NCBI RefSeq assembly: GCF_910591885.1
Contig: NC_063279.1
Span: forward strand, 1,054,001-1,118,000
Reading direction: 5' to 3'
DNA length: 64,000 nt
Source of the DNA: Bombus terrestris
Lineage: Eukaryota > Arthropoda > Insecta > Hymenoptera > Apidae
A model generated the notes under the pieces. That model did no database searches and was not told the DNA's origin. It was given only the letters and a program-made list of their open reading frames with translations. The number at the start of each line of letters is the position of its first letter. Position 1 is the first letter of the stretch. This document shows, piece after piece, positions 1-12,448 of this stretch. The position numbers and the translations under genes are program-made.

Positions 1-3000
1 TGATATTCGTGAACGACGTAAACGGAAAGGAAAATAATTTAATTCGATAACTAGTTTCGTCGATCCGCAGGTAACTGCCACGAAATTGAAACTTATAACA
101 AAGTTTCTCGGTTCGTCACGATGGCTTTCAGGTTCGACGTGTCCCGCTTTTGTTTCCCCGTTTAATTTGCGGTCCTCGCTCGTACGTGGATCAAAGCCAA
201 AGAGAAACATTAAGCGACGCTTAATTACCATTCTGCGCGTTCGGTTAATTGCCGCGAAAACATTTTTGCGACCGCGGAATGATCATTTAATTACGCCCGA
301 GAACAACAGACCGGATCAGTTTTATTTTCCAAGCTTTTGTTCCGCGCGTTAGATTTTACGAGTCCATTCGATCGCCACCCTCGCCAGACTACGCCAAACA
401 GTTTACGAATTCAACTCGTTTCACGTTCCCTCTGTGTGTTTGTATGTGTGCGCTTTATATCCTGTAAACGTTAAATTGATATACACTTGAAATTCAATGA
501 ACACGCGTAACGTTATTACGCGCTTAAAAAATAAAAGCAGAATTTATACCATTTACTTGTAAAGTTTTGATCGGAAGTATTTAATTGGATTGAATTTAAC
601 GAAAGTGTAAAGTAAGATGGTACTCGAACGTAACGTTACAAAAATACGAAAATACTTAATAGTCGTTTCCGTCAGAGGCAAGAGCAAGTGCGAAAAAAAA
701 GAATTAGAAAAATATTGGAAAGTAGAGATCAAATGAAAACTGAAAAATATGAAAATCCAAGCAATTTATTATTTAAAAATTCATAGAGTCACGCATTTAA
801 AAGTCACAAGTAAACCAAAGATTATTATATCGAGAATTGAAAGGTAAGGATTAATTTAAAAAATCAGAGAAGCGCGTATCGAAACGATTTCGTACTATGT
901 AACGCATAATCGTCACGGATAATCGTGCAAATACACGAGTCTAAGAAATTGAAAGGATAAAATTTCTATCGCGACGACTGTCAGATTTCGCGTATTTTGA
1001 TCGCATAGGGAAAAGGAAAGGGACGAGACGCGAAGTCGAGCAACCGATCTTCATCATCGGCAATCGCCTTAAAAAATTAAGTCCGCCGTGAAAGCCTCTT
1101 ATCGCGATAGAAAATAGTTTGACCTAAAGAATAGGAGTAAGGATAGGGGAGGAAGCGAGGTTTGCGCGATATATATCCGCGTGGAGCACATCCGGCTCTT
1201 CCAGCGAGTGGGTCGGACAATACGATAGCGACAAAGGAGGAAGGAAAGGGTGACAGAGACATAGAAAAGGGGTTATTTGACGAGCAACGAGATGAAGAGC
1301 AGGATTATCGGGTAAATCGAGTGGTTCTCGTTGTCGCTCGGCTGTCAGCGCGTCTTTACGACCCGCTACTTCCTGTTTATGTACTATTTATGCCTCTAAC
1401 GATCCTCGTCCGATCGACATCCTCCGCAGAATTGCTCGGACAACTTCTTCGAATTTATCGTTTCGTCCATGAATCGCAAGTGTTTCTTCTCAAGTTGACA
1501 CTCGCTTGCCTTTGTCTTATCGTCGTTGTAATATGTATGAAATACTAATATGTATATGTTACTTTAAATATTTATAGACAACTTGAATAACGTAGATGAT
1601 TATTCTTCTATTAGTCTTTTTTTGTCTTTTTTTTTTAATATGTTTTACGTATGTCTAAAGAGTGATGTTCAAATGTCATCGATCGTTTACATACTTTAAG
1701 GATGCATAATTTATGTATCCTGTTCTTTCTTGTATCGTAGAACGCATTGTTTATGTATCGTGCTCTTTTTTCGTACAGTATAACGAACTTACGTCTATGT
1801 TTAAAAGTTGTGACAGTATTAAGATCTTAGTATTTTATTTGTACTTCGCAAACGTCGCTAGCAAGTTACAAATATCGGTAATATGAAAAATAAAACACGA
1901 GAACAAGTGTTGAATCAGCGTTGAGCGCTTCGCTATTATATTGCTTCGCTACGATTAGGATAGTGACAGATTGGCGTTAATGAGTCGGAGTGTTGGCAAT
2001 GAGTGTTACTTGAACTACGTGTCGCTTTATAGGCCTCTTCGATGGAGTATAGTATCTATTCCGGAAGTTTCGTCGTTATAACTGTAGTCCAAGTGAAATT
2101 GTACTCAAAAGATCCTTTAACAGAAGTTGGAAGTTTTTCGTAGAACAAGGAAATTATTATCGATGCACGGTGTCATTGGAATTCTCTATTGCTAAGAAAA
2201 TTAGTGGTAGATTAGGTATTTAACTTAAGGTAGCTACCCAACTCTTCGTATTTTTGCCACTTCTCTGTCATTTTCTTTCAAATGCGTAAATTTCTCTCAA
2301 CTCTACCGTGCTCTTGTAACTTTTGTATCTCGATCGTTCGTTTCGGTAAATAAAAATACTTGTAACATTCTAGGAAATCTTTTTCTGCGTAAAATCAAAT
2401 TACGTAAAATCAAATACGAGATTTTAAGACATAAAAATATACCTTCGCGCTTTTAAATTTCCCGCACAAAAGTCCACAGTCTGTTTATTATATTTTTGAT
2501 ATATAATACGAATCGAAACCTAATTTTTTTCAACCATTTTCAACCATTCTAATCGCATTTTTCAACGCGACAATTCCGGATCAACCATTGTGCACATATT
2601 GCGGCTGACACGAACACGCAATCATCGAATCATTCCCTTTTGTCATAGAGTCAATCGGTTTTTTCTCTTCGAATTGGGAGAAATTGGTCGACGTCGCATG
2701 CAGGCAGCCTGTTTGCACGTGCAATCGCGTCAAATCGTTTGCCCTAACCATCGTTGCTACCATAATGGCGTCATGCAATCGCGCTTAGCTTCGAATTTCG
2801 ATCGTATACCGCCAAGACTGCTGCTTTTCACTAACGTTATATGTTTACCCGTTGTACGTCCTGTCAGCTTGTCCAGCGAATGATGTGGTTAGTGGAAAGC
2901 ATTTTTAATTTAATGGTATTGACTTTGGAGATGTACATAGTCCACGGTATACAGTCCGGTTGAAAAGTAATGCGATTGCCAATATATTAATTCAAATGCT

Positions 3001-3751
3001 AATCGTATTTGTAGAAATCGTTCGTTTTATTCAGAATATGTCCCTTTAGCATCGATGTATTTCAATGCCAAACACGGTCAACCAATAAACGAATAGATTT
3101 GTGGAGATTTGCTTTTGAAATGGTTTCGAGTATTCTTTTCATGACTGTCTTTATACTTGGAATATATAATATGTATTCTATGTTAATTCGTAGCCAGCGT
3201 TTTATTGAAATTATCTGTATCAAATATAGAAAGTAATCGTAGAGGGAAAATCAAACGATTATGACAGATGAATTGAATGGTCATCGTTGCGCGTCGTTTT
3301 ATTCTGTGAAAATTTATTATGCGCAAGAATTCAGATGTGCTACGAAATATTATAATATCGCTTCGATTGCGACTTGATTCGTATGGTATGCGATCGTAAA
3401 ATATTACCCAAGAAATTGTAAATCGGTGGAAGAGAAATTATTTCGAACGAAGAATACTCTAACAGTCAAACAGATAACAATGTTGGAAAACGAAACGATT
3501 AGCTTAGAAACTAAAATGGTCGAAGAATATTCGCGGTGGAAGAGAGGAGCACCTCTTGCAGAAACACTTCTGGTGTCTGTAAATACAATAATACAATAAT
3601 CCCATTCCGCTTTTCTCGTTCTCCTTGCCGAGTATTTTTAACCGTAACGCGTAACTCGACCAATTGCACAATCCTCCATCTTCCTCGTCCTCTTTTCCGC
3701 TTCGCGTTCTGTTTTCTCGGCAAATAAACCGAGCCGATCCTGGAATTGCAG
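1..3751 (+). other. Upstream/intronic sequence of RPUSD2-like gene
   Basis: No exon can be supported here. The first visible RPUSD2 exon opens at 3752 in the middle of the conserved catalytic domain, so this stretch is probably part of a long intron, possibly including sequence from other introns. I searched by eye for the exon that should encode the KPSSIP-type end of the preceding segment and did not find it. The block is AT-rich and holds a decayed mariner-like end at about 2952-3180. Open frames of up to 128 residues (for example 1162-1548) resemble no family I know. Confidence 0.5.
2952..3180 (-). mobile_element. Decayed mariner-like transposon 3' end
   Basis: On the minus strand, a frame reading ALKYIDAKGTYSE followed by TAA (codons 3068-3030, stop 3029-3027) has the form of a mariner transposase C-terminus. 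Upstream, in a frame shifted by one base, the reading KSIRLLVDRVWH continues the homology (roughly 3105-3070). About 50 bp past the stop comes a terminal sequence starting CAGTCCGGTTGAAAAGTAAT at 2952, which resembles mariner terminal repeats and abuts a TA dinucleotide. The catalytic domain and the other end were not seen, so this is a frameshifted remnant. The identification rests on recollection of the family. Confidence 0.5.
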
Positions 3752-5325
3752 GTGCACCCGTGCGGACGATACCGACACAACACGGTAGTCTTCATTCTGG
3801 CGAAGGAGTACAATTTGAAGAACCTGAGGACAATCCACAGGCTGGATAGACTGACCAGCGGTATTCTCCTTTTCGGTAGAACGCCGAAGAAAGCGAGGCA
3901 GATGGAGCACCAAATAAGAAACAGACAGGTTCGTTTCGTAACGGTGTTATGCGAGGCAAACCTGCTTAGATCCGTGGCTTTTCCAATAAATTCTGCCCAA
4001 CACCGTTAGAGCCGGATTTGATAAGAACAAAAAGACATGTTAGATAGCGTTTCATGTTTTGTAGAGATTTACGACTTTTACGAGCTGTTATTTACAATGG
4101 TTCCGATCGAATGTCAACTTTGATACTAAAAGAGAATCGAATCCGTCTCGTAATAATTTTCGGTAGTATATGTAATTCATAAGTGCTGTTACTATATTAC
4201 TGCTATATCAATTGCTTAGTGGAAAAGTTAGATAACGTTTAATTTATTATTTTATTAAATAACTAAGTAAGGATTTACGTAAAGTCGTGTTATAAGATTC
4301 TCAACGGATCGTTAATTTTAATATTGAAGGGGTGACGTCGGTACTTAGGTAAGCACAATTTTCAGAATACGATATATACGCGTTCCATTTCCTATAAAAT
4401 CGAATATTCTAATAGATCGCACTGATATCAGAAAAATGATCGCAATCTGGCGGTCCTTTCAAAAGTTAATTTCCATTGGTCCTGAAAGATAAATTGAGAA
4501 ACGTATAGGAGGAATTGCAACCTAGAATAATCTAGTAATATCCAATAAACGCATAAATTCTTATTTCAGGTTCACAAGCAATACGTCTGCAGAGTGGAAG
4601 GCGAGTTCCCCGAAGAGGAAGTGGTCTGCTCCGAACCGATCGAGGTGGTATCCTACAAGATAGGCGTGTGCAAAGTCTCCGAGAAAGGGAAGGACTGTGT
4701 AACCCGTTTCAAGCGTCTTAGCTACAACGGCAAGTCGTCCGTGGTGCTGTGCAAGCCTCAAACGGGACGAATGCATCAGATCCGTGTCCATCTTCAATAC
4801 CTGGGCTACCCAGTGGTAAACGATCCTCTCTACAATCACGTTGTATTTGGTCCTGAAAAAGGAAAGGGCGGTAACATCGGGAAGACCGATCAGGAGCTGG
4901 TCAGAGATCTGATCAGCATCCACAATGCAGAAAATTGGCTTGGCATGGATGGAGACTCGGAGATGAGTCTGTTCAAGCCAAAATTAGACATAGAGGAACG
5001 CGTGTCGTTGAACAACGACAAGGATGGATCCTCTCCATCCTCGACGCCTGGCCTAGGCGAGGAGGAACAGCAACAACAACAGGAACAATCGCTGAAGGTG
5101 ACGGTAGGCACGCAGACTGGATCAGAACCGCCGGATTCTAGTTTCACGAACGACAAGATGACGGTAGATCCGCACTGCTACGAGTGCAAAGTGAAGTACA
5201 GAGACCCGAAACCATCCGATTTGGTCATGTACCTGCACGCGTGGCGCTACTGCGGTCCAGGCTGGGAATATGAGACTCCGCTTCCGGCTTGGGCAGCCAG
5301 CGACTGGACCGAAGAAGACCGATAG
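3752..5325 (+). CDS. RPUSD2: RNA pseudouridine synthase, RPUSD2-like (3' part)
   Basis: This is the carboxy-terminal part of an RluA-family pseudouridine synthase, which isomerises uridine to pseudouridine in RNA. Two exons are visible: 3752-3928 (59 codons) and 4570-5325 (252 codons including TAG), joined in phase 0 with AG/GT at every junction. Exon one begins with VHPCGRYRHNT and contains the family signature HRLDRLTSG, whose Asp is the catalytic nucleophile. Exon two carries KPQTGRMHQIRVHLQ and GYPVVNDPLYN. After a Gln-rich, acidic linker comes a C-terminal block (CYECKV then DLVMYLHAWRY and PLPAWAASDW) that matches animal RPUSD2 rather than other RluA relatives. The N-terminal exons are outside the window or hidden in 1-3751, so the gene is incomplete here. 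Family certain; RPUSD2 subtype very likely. Confidence 0.9.
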
Positions 5326-8300
5326 TTCTGGTCCACGAAGCATCGAAACGAGCTGTCATCACCCTTCGTATCCCTTTTTGATATCCTTACCCCGTGCCTT
5401 CCATCCGCCAGCGAGCGATCTCGACCATCGTACATGTACCCATCCCTGTGACCAGGTCGCTGGACTCGCGAACGAACGAGAGACCTCTCGGTTGGTCCTC
5501 CGAGATTGGTGTCGCGTCTGGTCTGCGCTGATATTCGAGGCTCTTCGCGCTGGCAATATCGCGGTGAATCTGTCGGGATCGTTTCCAGGATGATTCTCGA
5601 CGAATGACAGGTTCACCCGTGGTATTCCGAACGTCGTAGATCATAAACGAGGAAGATCGATGGATGGCGAACTATGAGCGTCACAGCGTTAATTGGCTTG
5701 AGACGAAGCGAAAGTTTGCGTGAGACAGCCTGCAGGTGTTCCGACGAATCTTCCAGGAACGTTTCAGGCCGTCCTTGATCCGTTGTTACGACGCGCGATC
5801 GATCTAGAACAGAGCTGCACAGGGTAGAGTGCTGTTCGCCAATTCCTTTTACACCATAATTTACTCGCTATTGATATTAGAGAGTCGATACGAAGCGACG
5901 GTCGTACATCGTACAAGATTATCTTTTTTATAATTTTACAACTTTACGTTAAAGAGGATAATCGAACGATTTATAGTTCATGAAATTTGCTTATAGAATT
6001 TCATTCGCCTCGTTATCAAACTTATTCCACGAGATACGTGACATCACTGCCCATAATTTTGTCCTCCTAAGAACCATTACACAATTCTGATTTAGGATAA
6101 CGTAGCATCGATTAGAATTCGCGTGGTTCGATCTCAATCGGTGGTATCGTGGTTATCCCATGGGGAAGTATAGATTCTCGTCCAGGATGCGCCGATGAAT
6201 AGCGTAAAAAGATCGAAGCATCAACGTGGCACGGGGCGACGAAACGGTCCTGATCGGTTCTGTAAACGGGTCGGTCGAACAGTCACTGCCACTGGTGCGC
6301 GCACGAGAGAAGATTGATGCAACTGTCAACCGCGAAAGCCCGAATGGATCGTTATCGTTCGTGTCCTTGATTTATGATGCAGATAGGAACAAGGAAAGCC
6401 GACGATCTTTTCTATTACTCAGGTCTCCTGCGACTGGGAATCTTTATGCTTCTGATCTCGAAAGAAACCACGCTCGAAACCCAGCTCGAAATCCCTTTTA
6501 TGGATCTTCTTCCAGCGAATGAAGAGGGTTCGTTCTTTGCTTATTTTTTTCTTTTTTTTTTTTTTACTTTCTATTGGTAGAATATACAAGATCGAAATAG
6601 TTCCTTCGAAATATCACGGGCAATTAGTAACGCCATTTAACGAAGATGATTGCTATTTTATGTTTCCTTTTTCCTTATTATCAAAGGGAATTAAATAATG
6701 TTTATCGGTTATGTAACAAATGCTTCATTCTATCAATCGAGAGATATAACGAAACTTTGAAATGTATTATGGAAACTGTATTACAGAGTACCGCAAACCC
6801 CTTAACGCAAAGCGATCTACCCTCATTCCCTTAATTAGAAACGCCTGCAGTCACCTTTCCAGTAGTTATGGCAAACGATCTTCTGTGTATTTCTTAATCA
6901 GATTATCTAAACGTAGAATAGCTACAGTAACGTCATTCCCTGATCCAAGCTACCCAGAAGCCCGTAGATCAGCAAAATTCAATTCTACGACTAATAACAT
7001 CCATTCTACCATGCTTTCAACAATGTCTTACCTTTAACAACCGTTTCAGAAATCTCTACAATCACCATCCATCCACTTGTTCTTTCACAAACGCTCATCA
7101 CGCAAACCAGGATAAAAAAGACAAGATCGTGATCGAAAATTGTTTAATCCTTTAACGATGTAGCTTGAGATACTTGAGTCTTCGAACGTTATCAAATAAC
7201 GTTATTAATATTTATTTCTTATAAAAGGTTGAAAGTACGTATTTTTATACCTATTCTCTTATATTCAATACCAGAAACGCAAAAAATTCGAAGGGTAAAC
7301 AGATAATTGTTGTTTAAATCGTTCGTTTTGAATTTACTATTCTGTTGTTACCGTGAAAATGTCAAGAATGTTTAAGAATCATCATCGACCAGCGTTCATC
7401 CTCGAGAACCGCGCAGACAAGGGGCTGACGTAGGAAACTGCAATATAGACGCGTCTATTTTTATGGCTGATTATATATACAGGAAACTAAATAGTGGCGC
7501 AGGTCCAGCGGCAGAGGTCTCCAACAATAAGCGTGATCTTGCCAGGAGGATATAGCCAACGATCATGCCAAAGAGCGCGAGCGCGTCCGGCGAACGAGAG
7601 CGAGTGTATCGGAGATGGAGTGAAAAATAATAAATGTATGTGTGTGTATATGTATGAGAGAGGGAAAGAGAGAGCTTCTTTCAAGCCATATCGTGTACGT
7701 GTACCTTGTTCCCGCGCGTCGAATAAGACCGCGTCCAAGTGGCAGGACTTGCAACAAGTACAATCGAGCGAGTGAAATAACGAGATTAACGTCGTTACGT
7801 ACATTATTTTGCTACGAGTCACGTTCGTCTCCTTTAGCGGGGCTATACATAGGCTTTTATCGCGTGTTCGGGATATCTGGAAGAGGTGATGAGAATGGTA
7901 AACCTTTCGGATCTTTTAATTGTTTGAAAGAATTATATTCTGGGCCAAAGATGAAGCTTGTTGTCATTTGATCGTATCACATATCCTTTTATATCCCGCT
8001 GTATCATTTCTATTCATTTTTATTCTTCTGATAGAAGATCGTACGAACCCTTTCACCGAAGCTTTGATCGATTCTTTTCATTCAAATTTTATATCATTTG
8101 GTAATCTGTCTTATGGCTCATTGAATGATACACGGAGAATGGATAGCTTCAAGCGGATTTTGACGTTACGAATTATGCGATTCGTGTGACTCAGTTTCGT
8201 AAATTGCGTTCTTTTGGGGAAGTTTTGGAGGAAGTTGGAAGAAAGTGGATCCTAACGGTAAAAGACGTGCTCAAGAGAACACGGTTTACATAAACGCCAA

Positions 8301-8585
8301 CAACGTTAAAGTTGAAATAGCAAGAAGGGAACAAAAATCATCTTTTATACGAAAGCTTTGTAATAATCGCGAGCTATTAAATAAATTATCGAATGAGAGA
8401 ATGGAACAGGATGAGAAGACACGAAAAGATAAAAAGAGAACAGTTCTCGTTACCTCTCCGGATTCTTGTAAGCAACAGACAAAACAGAGATCAGTGAACA
8501 GAGATTTTAGATAGATAGACGTAGGAGGGAGATAACGTAATAACGGACCTATCATAAAAGACAGTGTGTGCGCTTACTAACCCAA

Positions 8586-8656
8586 CGGGATAGCTTGCGG
8601 CGAGAGACGAAATGAAAGAAAAAAAAAAACAATATAGCAAGCTATCCCGATATTGT
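8586..8656. repeat. Perfect 13-bp inverted repeat (hairpin)
   Basis: CGGGATAGCTTGC at 8586-8598 is matched exactly by its reverse complement GCAAGCTATCCCG at 8637-8649, separated by 38 bases that include a run of A. The right arm is itself flanked by a nested inverted pair (ACAATAT before, ATATTGT after). This would fold into a stable stem in RNA and may sit in the RPUSD2 3' UTR. Function unknown. Confidence 0.6.
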
Positions 8657-8823
8657 AACAGCTAGCTTAATTTTATTTAAGTAAAAGAAAAAGAAGGGAA
8701 GAACTAACTCTCAAATATATATCGAATGAAAGAAAGACAAAGAGAAAAAAGGAATAAAAAAAAGAGAAAAGAGTAAGGACGAAAGGAGAAACTCCAAAAG
8801 ACAGTCTCGACTTGGTAGCACAG

Positions 8824-8920
8824 AGACAAAAGGAGAAAAAGGGGGAGAGAGAATGTGTGAGAGAGCGAAAGAGAGAGAGAGAGAAAGAGAGAGAATGTGT
8901 GTGTGTGTGTGTGTGTTGAA

Positions 8921-8948
<28 letters not shown>
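8824..8948. repeat. Compound GA / GT microsatellite
   Basis: Runs of GA dinucleotides flank a (GT)n block at about 8895-8915, followed by a longer (GA)n tract. The repeats create long spurious serine/leucine-rich open frames on the minus strand. Confidence 0.9.
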
Positions 8949-8955
<7 letters not shown>

Positions 8956-9395
8956 ATGAAAGAGAAAGACATCGGTCTGTAAATCGAGCGAACGCTTTTG
9001 TATGTATATACATATATATATTGTATATTGTATACGCACATTGTACTGTAATCTGAGCGACATAATTGTCTGTATCCGTAGTCAGCGGAAACGTTAGAGC
9101 TAGAAAAACTTTTTTCTTGTATAATGAACGAATAAATGTAAAGTATCGTTCGGTATACACATCGTGTGCCAATGTACCCTTTATCTTCTTGTCGATCTTT
9201 GTTTCATCGTAGTCGTTCCATCTTCTTTCACACGCCTTCTTTACTTTATTCGATCCAAAAATGTACTTAATAGCATTAAATATTTGAAACATGATATTTT
9301 GCATTCTGGAAATATTCGATGTAAGAAAGAATAATGTATACAATACATATTTTGACGCGATAAAAATGTTACATGCGATTACTTGGAGGTTGAGA

Positions 9396-9520
9396 TGTAC
9401 AGGATGATTCAGTAACGGTGTTAGGTAATCTTCTCTGTCATTATTTTTGAATCATAATTAAAATTGTATTCCGTGAGTAAGGAATTTATTAAAAATTTAG
9501 TAATCGGATCACCCTGTACA
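9396..9520. mobile_element. Short MITE-like element with ~21-bp terminal inverted repeats
   Basis: The left end TGTACAGGATGATTCAGTAA (from 9396) and the right end GTAATCGGATCACCCTGTAC (from 9500) are imperfect inverted repeats, with 16 of 21 positions matching after reverse complementing. They enclose only about 83 bp of AT-rich, non-coding DNA. Size and structure fit a miniature inverted-repeat transposable element. No clear target-site duplication was seen, so the superfamily is not assigned. Confidence 0.5.
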
Positions 9521-10129
9521 CTTTGTTCAAATATACAGGAACGAACTGTCACATTATGTGCTATGATTTAGCGTTCGCTGTATCTCGGATTTTCAGTGAG
9601 AACGAATAAGATCGATGTTATTTCAAACAAGATTAGAAGCTGTTATTTTCTTGGATTCCGCTATCGTTGAAATAAAATCACAATTCTCTTTGAGTACTTT
9701 TTACTTTAGTTTTATTTTAATTTCCTGATATTCTTCAAATTATAAAGATATTTTAAAATATCGCGTTTCACGTTCAGTTTCCATTAGAGAACGAATACTT
9801 TCGATCACGCGTTTTTATTTTTCCTCCTATTACAGCATGTAAAAAATCATCGAATTACCTTGAAAAATTACGTCCGCTTCTATATTAATACAGACAAATT
9901 AAATTCTTTTTATCTATTTTATTTACTAGATTATCGAAAGTTGAAGATGATTTTTATCGACAAAATTATATAAGAAATTCAACACCGCGTTTTGGAAAGT
10001 TCGACTTATATACACTGTAAATAAATACAATATTTTACAGATATATATATTTACTCTTCCTACAATCGACTATTTTGCGGTGGATAAATATTGAAACGTT
10101 CAATGGTTTCTAGTTTCTCTACCTTTATT

Positions 10130-12080
10130 TTAATTGGATACTGCTTGCTTGCGTTCTTTAATACGTGCTTCTATTTCCGGTCTGAAATGTCTGATCAGTC
10201 CCTGAACTGGCCACGCTGCACCATCCGCCAAAGCGCAAATAGTATGCATTTCAATCTGCTTGGTCAACTCCCATAGCATATCTATCTCATGTATTTCCGC
10301 TTGTCCTTGGGCGAACCTAGACAGATATTCGTTACATGATTTCTAATATATAATTTATTTCTTTTTTTAAATAAAATAAAAAGAGTCAACAAATAGAATT
10401 ATTTTTGTACCTTCTCATAATTTTATACATCCAACTTATTCCTTCACGGCACGGAGTGCACTGACCGCAAGATTCGTGCTTATAAAAACTGATAAGACGC
10501 GTAATAGCTTTAATAATATCAGTCTGTTTGTTCATCACGATTACAGCTGCGGTACCAAATGAGCTCTGTACTCTAACGAGATCATCGAAGTCTAATAACA
10601 CTGTATCGCATACGCTGCAACATCATACATGTAATTATAGCTGTTAACTCAATTTTGACCAATATGTGCTATGGAATCTTATTCCCAGTTGGTATTCAAA
10701 TATATATAAATACCTTTTGGGAATAACCGGAGTGGAAGATCCACCCGGAATCACACCTAACAGATTATCCCATCCACCGATTACTCCACCAGCGTGTCTT
10801 TCGATGAGTTCCTTCAGAGGAATGGACATCTCTTCTTCCACAGTGCATGGATTGTTCACGTGTCCCGAGATGTTAAATAATTTAGTTCCGTGATTGCGTG
10901 GACGACCGAATGACGCAAACCACGCTCCGCCTCGTCGGCATATAGTCTATATATTGAAATTTCTATTTTAGAATTAAGATTTTCTACGTGTGTATATATT
11001 TCCTAATAGCGTTAAATATATGATAATTACATACAGGAGCAACAGCGACGGTTTCGACATTTGTGACAGTGGTAGGGCACCCAAATAATCCAACATCGGC
11101 TGGAAAAGGTGGCTTTAGCCTAGGTTTTCCCTGTTTTCCTTCGATGGATTCAATGAGGGCAGTTTCTTCTCCACAAATGTACGCTCCTGCTCCTCTTTGC
11201 ACAAAAATGTCAAAATCATAGCCGGAGCCACAGGCATTCTTGCCAATCAGGCCTGCCTGATAGGCTTCTGCAATGGCGACTTGCATATTTGAAGCTTCGT
11301 TATAAAATTCACCACGAATATATATGTAAGCTGCACAAGCTCCCATAGCACGGCCAGCAATTAAACAACCTTCTACTAGCTTGTGTGGATCGTGGCGTAG
11401 AATTTCACGATCTTTGCAGGTGCCAGGCTCACCCTCGTCACCGTTAACTACCAGGTATTTTGGTCTTCCATCAGAGGGCTTATTCATAAAGGACCATTTC
11501 ATGCCAGATGGGAAACCTGCACCTCCACGGCCTCTCAGACCAGATACCTTAATCTCATTAATAATCCAGTCTGCACCTTTTTCTATAATTTCCTTGGTCT
11601 TATACCAATCTCCCCTTTTCAGAGCACCCTGTAATCTCCAATCATGTCTACCATACAAATTTGTGAAGATACGATCCTGGTCAGCCAGGGGGCCACCCTT
11701 TTTCTAAGAAAAACGATAATAACACAAATCGTTCCATATTTACGTTATTTTAATATGACAAACACTAAAATACACGCACCTTCCCTTCGGGCGCGGCATC
11801 GGCAAATGTTCTTTGCTGCTGACTACTCAACGGTGACCCAAGGAAACCTTAAAATCATAACCAAATTTTTCCATTACATAACCTCGTTTCAACGACAACG
11901 TAAAACATCAAAATTCTTCTTAAATATGAAAAGCATCGGAACATCGATGTTCCCTACATCAAAGTTGGCCTTGAATGACGTGAACGTCGTGAATATGGTT
12001 ACAAATTAAACACAATAGCATCAAATCTTACCCAATTGTCTCCTTGGGAGCTGAAAACAACGTACAATGGTACCAGCCAT
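10130..12080 (-). CDS. NDUFV1: NADH dehydrogenase flavoprotein 1 (complex I 51 kDa)
   Basis: This subunit carries FMN, the primary [4Fe-4S] centre and the NADH site of mitochondrial complex I, and takes the first electrons from NADH. There are six exons: 12080-12032, 11847-11780, 11703-11035, 10946-10714, 10614-10411 and 10316-10130 (TAA). All junctions are GT-AG and frames join exactly, giving 469 residues, about the family's length. The N-terminus (MAGTIVRCFQLPRRQLG) looks like a mitochondrial presequence. Visible motifs are the nucleotide-binding GRGGAGFPSG (about residues 97-106), DEGEPGTCKD (about 128-137), GAGAYICGEETALIESIEGK, and the cluster ligands C389, C392 and C395 in CGQCTPCREG plus C435 in HTICAL. 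The start ATG at 12080 is the only in-frame one giving the presequence. It is divergent from PREB. Nothing suggests damage. Confidence 0.97.
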
Positions 12081-12448
12081 CTTGCTGTTTGCGATCTCGC
12101 AGAAATTCGTGATATCGAACTGTCTACTTGGAAGATCACAGTATAGCCATCTCGCAGCGCGTTCAAGAAACAAAGTAGTACAGAATTGAATACGTGTTCA
12201 TCACTGTTTTGTCGTCTAGTCGTCTGTTTTTATGAAAGACTTATCATACCGTGTTAAGCGTGCGTGCGTGAGTCGAGAGTGAGACTCGAGTCCTGTAACT
12301 GTCGTTCGTTACTTGTAAAAAAATTGGAAAACTCGACGGAAGTTCGGTTTTCTAGCCTAGTCATGGTCCTTGACTATCAATAGACACCTGTCTAGACGAC
12401 AGTGACGAAAGCAAGAACGTTTGTCCTGGTGTAGCAATTGGAAACAAT
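12081..12448. promoter_or_regulatory. Bidirectional promoter between NDUFV1 and PREB
   Basis: The two start codons are 368 bp apart and face away from each other, so the 5' UTRs and promoters of both genes must fit here unless leader exons lie elsewhere. I see no TATA box at a sensible place for either gene, as is usual for housekeeping promoters. A 10-bp palindrome GACTCGAGTC is at 12283-12292. A six-codon upstream ORF (12363-12383) precedes the PREB start. Confidence 0.6.

Larger units (their letters stand above)
5326..10129. other. Intergenic/3' UTR region between RPUSD2 and NDUFV1
   Basis: The two genes are convergent here: RPUSD2 ends at 5325 and NDUFV1 ends at 10130. No supported coding gene lies between. 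The first part may be a long RPUSD2 3' UTR. Contents are a hairpin-forming segment at 8586-8656, GA/GT microsatellites at 8824-8948, an AATAAA at about 9130 on the + strand, and a short terminal-inverted-repeat element at 9396-9520. Open frames crossing the microsatellite are low complexity. Confidence 0.5.

Noticed and set aside
1162..1548. 128-codon plus-strand frame with a hydrophobic C-terminus
   Set aside because: Does not resemble the expected N-terminal RPUSD2 region and has no homologue I recognise.
8245..8514. 89-codon Lys/Arg-rich frame as a possible small gene
   Set aside because: Low complexity, no known relative; more likely part of a 3' UTR.
8711..9343. 210-codon minus-strand open frame with Thr-His runs
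   Set aside because: Artefact of the GA/GT microsatellites; no domain and no codon bias.
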